A stretch of DNA of 20,227 bases from the NCBI GenBank assembly GCA_036940085.1, contig JALLBK010000240.1, positions 1 through 20,227 on the forward strand, given 5' to 3'. Made by a program: the position numbers and the translations under genes. Each line of letters opens with the position of its first letter. The first letter of the stretch is position 1. Under the pieces are notes generated by a model that was not told where the DNA came from, did no database searches, and saw nothing but the letters and a program-made list of their open reading frames with translations. This document shows, piece after piece, positions 12,301 through 20,080 of the stretch. Source of the stretch: Discostella pseudostelligera. Its lineage: Eukaryota; Bacillariophyta; Thalassiosirophyceae; Thalassiosirales; Thalassiosiraceae.

Positions 12301-13039
12301 GCCTGCCTCCAGCAGCAGCAGCACGTCCACCACCAGTGCCACGACGACTGCCACGGCTAGCCTCTGAGCGGGACGATGGAGCTGCCGATGCCCCTCCTCC
12401 ACCATTGCGGCTCTGTCCTCCGCGAGACATGACATCAGGATCCACACTACGGCGACTTCCTCCTCCTCCTCCTCCCCCTCCTCCATTGCCAGTACGAGAA
12501 CTGCGACGACTATTCTCTTCTCCATAATACTCTTCTCCATCATCACCAGCAGCATTATCTTCACCATAGTCATCCTCATCATTCAATTCATCACGAATAG
12601 TCTCACGAAGACGATACCGCTCTTCTTCCATGGCCATTTGTTCCTCGTATGACATTTGCCCACCGCCATGCTGGTGGTGAGTCAATTCATTGACTAGACC
12701 AACCAAGCGCTCTGTGGCACTGGAGCGTTCATCTTCGGGAATGCTGTTTTTGCCGCGACGAGAGGAGGAGGAGGTGGAACGACCGGCTGTTCCGGCCGAT
12801 AGACCTGATGCTACCGAGCGCTGAGTGGAGCGCTGTCCTCCCTGAGAATGCTGCTGCTGGGAGTAAGGTCGATTCTTGGAACTGCTTGAAGAGGAATGGC
12901 GAGAGCGTCCGGATCCTCCCCCCGATAACGAATTGTTGGCAGAACTGACCGGTTTGGGTTCTGCGGCATTGTAGGCGGAAAGACCGGCGGAGAGGGAGGA
13001 GAGGGAGGATTCTTCCTCGTGTTGTTGTCGGCTTGACAT
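9302..13039 (-). CDS. Chitin synthase (GT2) with cytochrome-b5-like N-terminal module
   Basis: Single uninterrupted frame of 1245 aa. Residues 1-418 are low complexity (Ser, Gly, Arg, Asp) and probably disordered and cytoplasmic. A membrane segment follows at about 453-478. Next comes a cytochrome-b5-like module (WIVVNGYVYDVNGLFERHPGG, about 497-517) that keeps HPGG but shows no obvious second haem-ligand histidine, then a weaker similar segment at about 613-635 and a membrane pair at about 696-729. The GT2 catalytic domain spans about 742-1090: VPCYNEGG at 748, TIDADTR at 912 (metal/UDP-GlcNAc site), LPGCFTMYR at 982, GEDR at 1026 (catalytic-base region) and the processive motif QRRRW at 1066. 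Three C-terminal membrane segments lie at about 1099-1127, 1131-1152 and 1157-1184, then an acidic tail. The order resembles fungal class IV/V enzymes without a myosin head. The enzyme should polymerise UDP-GlcNAc into chitin at the plasma membrane, consistent with extruded chitin fibrils in centric diatoms. E2F-like sites and a TATA box lie upstream at about 13503-13539. Confidence 0.93.
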   Translation of the reverse strand: MSSRQQHEEESSLSSLSAGLSAYNAAEPKPVSSANNSLSGGGSGRSRHSSSSSSKNRPYSQQQHSQGGQRSTQRSVASGLSAGTAGRSTSSSSRRGKNSIPEDERSSATERLVGLVNELTHHQHGGGQMSYEEQMAMEEERYRLRETIRDELNDEDDYGEDNAAGDDGEEYYGEENSRRSSRTGNGGGGGGGGGSRRSVDPDVMSRGGQSRNGGGGASAAPSSRSEASRGSRRGTGGGRAAAAGGRQQGGGSSGRYDPDEGEYGGDDPDGRHYAPGAGSNYKSTMPVRPPPPMESAMPYGRSSSGSNASSSRRGGGGGRGGEEEEDSYYSGSKQSRMSRSRYDDDEDDDSTARGSQYSGSTKRSNASNGKGRSNNELTRYSTKGSGGDDGGASHNSSTARSSKKIQRGHVKEAGKNKRAMWWYNFSKCVTCAFPDSCIRKEDAEAKQAWREKVAICFCVFLTSSFFVGIFGFVPILLCRERLVYTLPDVQERTTENWIVVNGYVYDVNGLFERHPGGPGGVEAFLHDDASRMFPRMPPALLPPMCVNAAKMESNEDLQSKKPVCSDFNSEDIKNGLPCHDFVTGVNATAKFLGEFEKGVLAHDGAALSDSPFTFWVSIKERVYNVTDYVNNIRNEQTKQIEKDHPMAFLEPTLNNLVINKLNEDATELFLSVYPDDRILGCMDELFYVGIIDTRFDVVCFVLNVIMYFLLCFVASIMIAQMFCSLMYIAKGTRTYSEEDTQDQVIVMVPCYNEGGKELIKTLDSVLATTYPEENKVIFIIADGVVTGAGQDLSTPEHLAEILGFEMDPENDELYNYDSIGLLTSNRARVYHGYYELEDKSLKYLVVVKHGLPMEQSGSAKPGNRGKRDSQLIIMGYFNRVYHGRELTELDAAIEDALIDLNMQSDDMRLLMTIDADTRVEELSITHMTYTMNQNDRILAVCGETKVDNKWQSWVTMMQVFEYYNNHHMKKAFESAFGCVTCLPGCFTMYRILNDDGKPLLADDHVYAEYLRNDIDSLHEQNLFHLGEDRMLTTLLLHFFPGNFLSYVPEAQCFTIVPHTMKILLSQRRRWINSTYHNLLELTKVKTMCGVCCCSMKTVVYLDLIACMILPASTVYAAYLIFLVAAGKTQFSLLLLVLYGLIFGVQIVVFILRSRYDFLFWFIYFTLIGVPVFYFVLPLYAFWHMDDFSWGETRKVAAMKQSFQRPKAIEEEEDGDDYDSTEEDEDEDDDDESEMDSRHRGRKNID

Positions 13040-13925
13040 TGAGTATGTATTGTATTATTGATCAGATGTGGCTGTTGTTGCGATGTTGGTGTTGGCTGTT
13101 GATCAGGATGACAGATGATATTGGTGCTGCGTTTGGGGTTGAGTTTCGGTATTGGATTTATGAATGGAGAGCATTGACTACTGGATGATCATCTGCTGAT
13201 GATGCTCAAAAGATATGGCGTTGATTGTGGCTTCATCATGCGGCGGCGGCAGCGTTCAATATTTGTTGTTCATGGTGCGGCTCAACTTCTTTGGATCTTT
13301 GTGGATGTGGTCATTTCATTTGGATCCGCCCCGCCCATGCCTACACAGGAATTAGTACGAGGAGGGGAATGACATGGCTGTTCCAAAAGTTATGGGCTGT
13401 TGTACGATCACAGGATAGTTCCTTGGGCCTCTTTTCAATCGTAGCGTATCCCACGTAGGTGGGGTTTCCCCGTAGCCACCTGTAGCCGAAAGTAGGAATT
13501 AGTATATAAACTTTCCCGCCAATTTCGATTTGGCGCCAATGGATACGTTGCTTCCCGCTCCTATTATTTTCGACCGCGACACTTTGCTTCCCACCAGAAG
13601 GAGCGCGATAATGAGGGTGGTGGGAGGTGGTGATGATCATCAATGTCAATGATGAAAGCTCAAGACATGGCCAATCCACGCCTGCTCAGTGGCATGCGAT
13701 AGAGTAGCGAGGCTAGATTAATGCTGATTGGATTACTTAGATATGCTTCATGTCTTCCATTCATTGCATATTATATATACTACTTGCTTTCTTAATAATT
13801 CTGTTATTACAATAGACAATTACAACATAATGAAGAAACGAAACTCATCTCTCTCACGAAACATGAACCGTAGCATTGATATATCGAACAGTTGACTTCT
13901 TTGGTCATCGGTTATCCTACAACTG
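13040..13925. other. Upstream region of chitin synthase and 3' flank of the PDZ gene
   Basis: Both flanking genes read leftwards, so this 886-bp spacer holds the 3' end of the PDZ membrane-protein gene (stop at 13926) and the promoter and leader of chitin synthase (start at 13039). A minus-strand open frame at 13341-13679 (112 codons) shows no domain and overlaps the likely promoter elements. I treat it as chance. The TATA placement implies a leader of roughly 430 nt, perhaps with an untranslated intron. Confidence 0.5.
13503..13539 (-). promoter_or_regulatory. Putative chitin synthase core promoter: two E2F-like sites and TATA box
   Basis: On the minus strand the order is an E2F-like palindromic site TTGGCGCCAAA (13539-13529), then GGCGGGAAA (13520-13512), then TTTATATA (13510-13503). 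Established E2F/DP sites follow TTTSSCGC, and both cores fit. Reading towards chitin synthase, the sites sit directly upstream of the TATA element, as expected of a core promoter. No gene begins on the plus strand nearby. Use by chitin synthase is inferred from position alone. Confidence 0.5.
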
Positions 13926-16900
13926 TCAGCCACCGTCACGTAAAACTGTTATCAGCCTCTCGAAATTTTTGCTTTTGCTTCCAATCAACACTGAAAGAGA
14001 AGGAAGGACGACGATGACAATCCAAAACACACACGAGGATAATATATGAGACTCGAATGCAACAATAGCAACGTAAAAGTATAGTGGATGGATGACGATA
14101 CTCACTCGAAATGTGTATCGCCTTCATCTTGGAAACATCCTCGCCATCTACCTCCAAGATTTGATCACCTACTTTGATTTCATCCCTAATGGGACAGCTA
14201 TCCTTGATTTCACTCACGTACGCCAATCCAGACCCAGGATTGGATGCAACAACGACACCCAATTTGCCGGCGGGTGCGACAAGGGTAACTCGCGTAGTAC
14301 TGGATGCGCTGCTACTACTCCGATCATTCTCTCCTCGATCAGCACCACAAACAGCAGCAGCATTTGCAGCAATCTGTCGAAGAACCACAATCTTCCTCGC
14401 AGGATTGGTACTCTTACTACCGAGCAATTGTGATAAATTCATCGCAGACATGTTCCTTACATCCTCATCGTCCACGGCGATTATCTTGTCTCCCATCAAC
14501 ATTTCTCCCTTCAATGGACTGTCCACACTAATGCTGCTAATGTACGATGGACCAGTCTCGGGTGGATCCGGCGACAGTAGTACCACACCCAATCTTCCCG
14601 GTGGTGCAACTATTTCAATCCGTATTTCTCTCGTTACATTGAGTTCTTGGACGGTATTACTATCTGCCAACGAACTGGCCTGAGCATGATCCGAGTTGGA
14701 ATCTTTACGTCCCATTGGACTATTGGGTAAATGCAAACTACCATTGTGTTCGTTATTGCCTGCAATTCCGTGGATATTGTTGTTGTTAGTCTCTCTTCTC
14801 AAAACGGTTATTTTTCGTTGAGCATTCCTACTCTTCCGTTCTAACAACTTGCATATACTCGTCGCCGACATTCGTTGGACATCCTTATCATCTACCGCAA
14901 TAATTCGATCATCTAATTGGATTTCTTCTCGTATTGGACAGGAAGAACGAATTTCCACCACATACGCACACCCGCCCTGGGGTGGGGTGTCGACAATCAC
15001 ACCCAGCTTGCCTGGTGGCGCAAGAATGTTCAGTACCACCGTCGGGGAACTAGAACTGACAGAGGAGTGGGGTGATAATGGATTCTCCGGTATTGGCGTA
15101 AGTGAGGAATCATTGACTCTACGACCATTGTTGTATGATTTTGCTGTCTTTCGAGATCGTTTCAACGACTTCCTCCTTTGGGAAGCTCCTTCAGAAGATG
15201 AGGCAACTGCCGTTGCAGACATGGCGGCGGCAGCAGCTGCTATTCTAGTACCATCCCCATCGACACCCCCGTCATCGTCTCTCAATTCCAAATCTTCCAA
15301 AGCAACTTCATTCTCTACTACTTCTCTCATACTATTCCTGCTCGATGCTGGTCCATTCCCCACCGTGGACATGTACTCATGATTCATTCTATGTTGTTTC
15401 TGTTTCCGATGTTGATGGACAATGTACACCATTATTGATGCGAGTAATGCCACACCGACGATGGTGGCACCGACTATTACATAGAGCATTGGACCTTCCG
15501 TCACTTCAGTGTTGCTGTTGCTATCGACTGCTACGGTGCCACCACTGACGTCATTCTCCATCAAATCTTCTTGGCCTTTGGGAGCGGAGGAGGTAGTACT
15601 AGACGGTGATTCAGATGATGAATTCTCGTTATCTGTATTCGATGGAGATGATGATAAGAGTATGGGAGGTTCAATGGAAGTGACATCCTTGTAGTAGGGA
15701 GATAACATCCCCAGTGCGGCAAGATATCGATCTCGATCGGCCGATTCCATAAATGGCGTGGATGCGACATACATTCCATCGTAGATTTGTGGATCGGTTG
15801 TCTTGTAGGTGCTTTGTTGATTGTAGGTAAGTTCAATAGATTTTTCACCAATGCTTTGCAGTCCTCTCCTCCGACTACTTGAGCTGAGGGATGGGTGCCT
15901 ATTGTTGATTATGCCTTCTTCCTGCAATGACATTCCTCTCAGTTGTCGTGTCTTAAACACAGTAGAATTGCTTTCATTCATGAATAATTCCACCATTACA
16001 TCGTACACTCCATCGTTAACATTGGAAGCATCGTTGAAATACGATTCGATATATTGCGCAGTGAGAGATAACCATGAGTCTACATCCTCCAATTGATCTA
16101 CACCGACGAGGTTCATTTGCAGTGGTATGGATGGAGTAGCATATTGTATTCCCACTTCCGTGGGTGACAATGTTGATGATGATGGCAACGGGGTTGACGT
16201 TGTTGGTGGCGATGATGACGAAGAGGAAGATTGCATCGGTGACATGGATGGAGTGGAAGAAGGTGACATAGTGGGTACATTGGTGTCAGGTGACATTGAC
16301 GGAGACATTGTTTCTTCCGCTGAGATTGTAGTTACCGTAGCTGATGGTCGCAAAGTGGGTGGCGAAGACGACGATACTGAAGTCTGTGATGGCATGCCGG
16401 TGGCTGAACCCATCAATGTCAATCCAATACTCGCCACCCCCTCCTCCTCTGTCATTTCAAAACATGGTGTACTTCCCGTGGTGGGATCAATGACATTGTC
16501 CACACCCGGTGATGTTAATACCCCACCACCCTCTTCCCCGGTATTTCCAATCCAAACCGGGCTAAAGCCATACAAATTCGGCAATTGTGCACTCATATAA
16601 TACGATGTTCCCACCTCTAACTTGTCAAATGTATAATATCCCATATCGTCTGTGGTGGCATAATGCAATGGCGTGTTATTGCAATCAAATAACCAGAGTG
16701 AGACTTGAGGTATGCCATATTCCTTGAGTTGATCCCAACCAGTGGAACGCATCCCGTCGAGATTGGCATCGAGAAAGGTGTAGCCCGAGAGGGTGGCCGC
16801 CATTGTCATGGTGCAGGTTAGTAGCAGTATTAATAGATGGAGCATGCCGATGATGGAGGGCAGGCGCAGGGCAATGGCAGTGCCATAATTTGCGCGATGG

Positions 16901-16965
16901 TGATGCCGCTGGCAATGGCAACGATGACGATGACTGCCGCAGCTATGGGAGGAGTGTGGTGGCAT
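13926..16965 (-). CDS. SdrD_B-like / Ser-Pro stalk / TM / triple-PDZ membrane protein (2 exons)
   Basis: Exons 16965-14106 and 13990-13926; the intron (13991-14105) is GTGAGT...TTTCAG. Skipping it leaves PDZ3 truncated; splicing adds MLIGSKSKNFERLITVLRDGG, which supplies the missing helix and last strand. Total 974 aa from the first ATG. A second ATG at 16845 (residue 41) begins a clean signal peptide (MLHLLILLLTCTMTMA) and may be the true start, giving 934 aa. In first-ATG numbering: SdrD_B-like beta domain at about 58-188 (GYTFLDANLDGMRS, DDMGYYTFDKLEVG); Ser/Thr/Pro linker with MSPSMSP-type motifs at 190-270; a second ectodomain at about 280-435; membrane helix at 493-516 followed by basic residues; a cytoplasmic spacer; PDZ1 at about 641-723, PDZ2 at 780-866 and PDZ3 at 891-971, each opening with APPGKLGV-, APPGRLGV- or APAGKLGV-type loops. 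PDZ domains bind C-terminal peptides or lipids. The protein looks like a cell-surface scaffold or receptor-like molecule. Its ligand and partners are unknown. Confidence 0.85.
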
Positions 16966-17278
16966 CGTGATGATGATCAGCCTTTATGGACGTCCATACT
17001 TCGACCTATTTCTCTGAGTCGGCATCAAGATCATGCCCCCCACTCTCATTGCCCCTCTACAAATAATCTGAAGTATGAATGAGGGGATTTTCATGTGCCA
17101 TCAACGGCATTTGGCGGGAGAAGCGACTTTTGGCGGGAGAAGCGACTTTTGGCGGGAGACTTGTTGTCACACTGTCCGTGATGGAGGATCTTGGAGGATG
17201 CATGCATGGAGATTGAGATAGAGACGACGCGACATGTGACACGATGGTCGCCATCACCATCAGTACGGGCCAACTACT
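16966..17278. promoter_or_regulatory. Divergent promoter between the PDZ gene and DUF3228 gene
   Basis: The two flanking genes are transcribed away from each other across about 313 bp (433 bp if the PDZ gene starts at 16845). The region contains a tandem array of E2F-like sites, listed separately, and no clear TATA box. Control of both genes from this region is inferred from geometry. Confidence 0.5.
17110..17160. promoter_or_regulatory. Three E2F-like sites in a 19-bp tandem repeat
   Basis: TTTGGCGGGA occurs at 17110-17119, 17129-17138 and 17148-17157, exactly 19 bp apart. The repeat unit is GGCGGGAGAAGCGACTTTT, present twice in full and then in part. The core matches the known E2F/DP consensus TTTSSCGC closely (GGCGGGA variant). 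The last copy ends about 120 bp before the DUF3228 start codon. Three sites, each about two helical turns from the next, look like a functional array rather than chance. Confidence 0.6.
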
Positions 17279-18341
17279 ATGCGATATCATCCTGCATTAT
17301 TCCAAGCCATAACGTCATCGCTACTACGGACATTCTCCTCCTTTTATCCTGCAGCAGCAGCATTTGCATCTCGTGGTGGTGTGACGGTACTTCCACTTTT
17401 TCCTCCCATCGACAACAACGAGTTCCATCGATTTCGATTACGTCGTCGCTCGGTTGATATCCGGGGTGGCCGACGACATCGCATCCATTCTCTCAGAATG
17501 TCATCCAACTCTTCATCTTTGGAATCTTCCAAAAAGAAGAATTTGGTAGTGGATCCATTTTGTTATCGACAATTTGCAGAGAAGGAGAATAGCAAGGGTT
17601 ATGCTGGTGCTGTGTTGTAAGTAATTTTATTTGCAAATGTCTGCCCTATTGGACTTGATATGCCGCATGCCTATCATGTTGATAATGAAATATACCTAAT
17701 ACATTTCCCTTCCCACTATTTTTAATTCTCTATAAAGCGATATGTCCATTGATCAATTTGAAGAAATTGTCAATTCTCGATACAACAATCCCACCCAACT
17801 AAAAGACGGATATGCACCCTTTTGCAAACACTTGTTTCTACTCAATGATTTCTCCAATGTATGTGTCAATGTTTTGGAAATTACCTCCGAAAATGAACAA
17901 TATTTGCGTACAAGATATGAGGCACGGAATGCAGATGAATTGCCGGTGCTGACGCGTTACTTTGATCGTCAAGTATTATTGTCTGGATGTAAAAGTGGAG
18001 GTGGTGGTGGGAAGGATGATGGGAAAGAGGAGGGTGCCATCTTCCCGGTGGCAAAATACATTGATCTCATCTTGTACTCTCGCGAACAGATTGATATAGA
18101 AAATGCTGCCATGGGTAAAACGACAGCCGACGACGACAAGGAAGAAGAGGTAAGGGAAACGGCACCATGGGGCATAGTTAGTATCAAAGCGCAAGATGTC
18201 GACTACGAACTTCCCATGACACCGATAACCATAATGAGGAATGCATTGGGGAAAGATCAGGGAGGGAGTGGCGTGGAGCTTGTGAGGGAGGCGTATATGG
18301 AGTCTGTGGAATATTGGAAGGATCGTGCAAATGTACTTTGA
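17279..18341 (+). CDS. DUF3228-family protein with N-terminal extension (2 exons)
   Basis: Exons 17279-17616 and 17738-18341 (intron 17617-17737, GTAAGT...AAAG) join in frame as KGYAGAVFDMSIDQF and give 313 aa. The conserved part, from about residue 90 to the end, contains DGYAPFCKHLF (about 136), ITSENEQYLRTRYEAR, ELPVLTRYFDRQV (about 180), AKYIDLILYSREQI (about 218), PWGIVSIKAQ (about 256) and ELPMTPITIMRNALG followed by GGSGV. I recognise this pattern as DUF3228, a family of unknown function found in bacteria and eukaryotes; the assignment is from memory of the motif layout. A low-complexity insertion (Gly/Lys/Asp, about 196-213) interrupts it. Residues 1-73 are Arg/Ser-rich with PAAAAFASRGG and could be an organelle targeting peptide, mitochondrial or plastid. 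The next in-frame ATG (17498, MSSNSSS) would give a cytosolic form. The gene diverges from the PDZ membrane protein through the E2F-like promoter. Confidence 0.78.
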
Positions 18342-19173
18342 TACAATATGAGTAATGAAACTCACTGTCGTTACTAATGACACTCTCAAATATTCTTATG
18401 GCTCATTTTCATGTCGTGTAAATGAATAATGGACAAACTACATTCTGCCTTGTCACCCACCAATAATACTTCATTTGAATTTGAGTACTACCATGGCACT
18501 TAGGTGGTTGTGCACTGCACACCTTCAGCTTCAGAATCATACTACTACCTTCTTGGTGGTGGTAAGGGGGTTTGTTGTCATCCATTACTTGTCATTGCCA
18601 CCACCACTGCCATCATCACCACATTGCCACATTGTGCCTCTCTGTCCTCCATTGTCGGTGTTGTTGTCATCATCCTGTCATTCTTTCCAATGTTGCCCAC
18701 TACAATTGTCACCAGTCAGCGCACCCCATCCATGAAGTATAATGATGAATGCCATGATGGTGATGTGTCAGGAAGGAGATAAAAATTGATCCTCAACCTC
18801 ATAAACTAGATATTTTCCCTTTCCATTGCCTCCTCCTCCAGCCACCAGTGCGCAATCACCAATCAGGGAGTGAGAAATGCATATCAGTGTGAATTGAATA
18901 TTGATCAAGAGTTACAGAAAGAGAGCAGAGAGAGAGGGGCCATCAAAACAAACAATCAACTGAGCATGGAGCATGGAGGTACAGGTGCTTGCTTCACAAC
19001 AACTCATCCAGTGAAGCAAAATCAAGAAACGACTACTACTACCCTCCTCCAACTAAGTTGTGTGGGGATGAAGTGAATGTAACCAAAAAGAAGAATGCAT
19101 TGATGAGTGATGTTTAATACTAGCTGCAGAAGATCCTCATTGTCATAGCTTCCATACTCCTTTTCCTCATGAT

Positions 19174-19205
19174 TATCTTGCTGATGATAATATCTTGCTG
19201 ATGAT
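19174..19205. repeat. Short tandem duplication, 15-bp match at 17-bp period
   Basis: TATCTTGCTGATGAT occurs at 19174-19188 and again at 19191-19205. It is a local duplication inside the CpG-poor flank. Confidence 0.6.
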
Positions 19206-19983
19206 GCTCCACCTCCACCATGAGCTCCCGCACCATGAGATCCAGCACCAGCATCATGAATCATCCTCAGCTGTGCTGGTGCCTTGTTGTCATCCTTGTT
19301 CTCATCATCCTTGAGCATGTCATCAGCAAAGTCATCCTGTTTCCTGTTGTCCTCACTCTATGGCTCCTCATCCAAGCAGCAGGAGGATCATGGTGAATGG
19401 TGAATGGTACCAGTGATACCAAGGATGCAGCTGCAGGTGGGCATTGTGCATTAGGGGGGCAAACAGCAGTATTCTTGTGGTCATCATGTAGTAGCAGTAC
19501 TAGACCAGAGCAGTAGGAAAAGCAGGAATATGCAAGATAGAGGGTGGCTAAGGTTAAGGTGCAGAGTGCCAAGGTGGAGGATGATGAGGAGGAGCAGGAC
19601 AAGGTCCAGAGGACAAAACAATGATGATGAGATAGTTGTGGTGGGATGAAATGACAACATGGAGCAGTAGAGGTAGTGCATAGAGCTAGAATAAAAGTTT
19701 GATGAAGTACTGCTGGATTCATTGGTGAGTGCTTTCCATCAACACGTCACATGTCAAACATAATTATACAGTTTGTGAAACTCTTATTGTGCATCATGCA
19801 TTAAAGTTGGTTGTTTGGGGGTGCCAATAGTTTTGCACTGGCCTCCTTCAATATGAGTCAGTGCTTAAACCCCTGCAGATATGGCAAATTGAGTACCAGC
19901 AGCAGCTGAATGAGTACCAAGAGTAGAATGCCACGAGCACCACCAGGATGGAGTAGCTAGCAGTCATAGTAGGATCATGAGTA

Positions 19984-20008
19984 CTAGTAGTAGCTGTAGT
20001 ACTACTAG
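19984..20008. repeat. Perfect 9-bp inverted repeat, 7-nt loop
   Basis: CTAGTAGTA (19984-19992) and TACTACTAG (20000-20008) are exact reverse complements around GCTGTAG. The element lies in TAG/CAG-rich simple sequence, so it may arise from the triplet composition. Confidence 0.6.
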
Positions 20009-20056
20009 CAGGGAGGGTGTGCTGCTGGGTGCTAAGTGCTAAGATATTAGTACTGC

Positions 20057-20080
20057 GGAGGAGGAGGAGGAGGAGGAGGA
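20057..20080. repeat. (GGA)8 microsatellite
   Basis: Eight uninterrupted GGA units are followed by GGG. The tract is purine-only on the plus strand and could be length-polymorphic. Confidence 0.85.

Noticed and set aside
11858..12367. 169-codon plus-strand open frame antisense to chitin synthase
   Set aside because: It is a Thr/Ser/Ile-rich shadow of the same low-complexity coding tract, with no domain.
11656..12582. 308-codon open frame on the minus strand, in a second frame
   Set aside because: It overlaps the chitin synthase N-terminus in another frame, and its Met/Val/Gly/Arg-rich sequence is what frame-shifted low-complexity Ser/Gly/Asp codons give. The main frame continues into an unmistakable catalytic domain.
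13457..13481. AGGTGG...CCACCT and GGGG-TTT-CCCC pairings resembling a structured RNA
   Set aside because: The two pairings compete, and there is no tRNA or known ncRNA fold. At most it is a small hairpin near the presumed chitin synthase transcript start.
15546..15553. Perfect TGACGTCA (CRE/bZIP, aureochrome-type) site
   Set aside because: It lies inside the coding exon of the PDZ protein, so a single 8-mer there is weak evidence of regulation.
18475..18782. Two overlapping plus-strand frames of 86 and 92 codons
   Set aside because: They overlap in different frames, are rich in His/Pro/Ser from CCA/CAT repeats, and show no recognisable feature.
19022..19722. Minus-strand frames (acidic Gly-rich 98 aa and Cys/Leu-rich 151 aa)
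   Set aside because: There is no domain, they lie in simple repeats, and the CpG-poor triplet composition lowers stop frequency in some frames. A decayed gene cannot be excluded, but I cannot support one.
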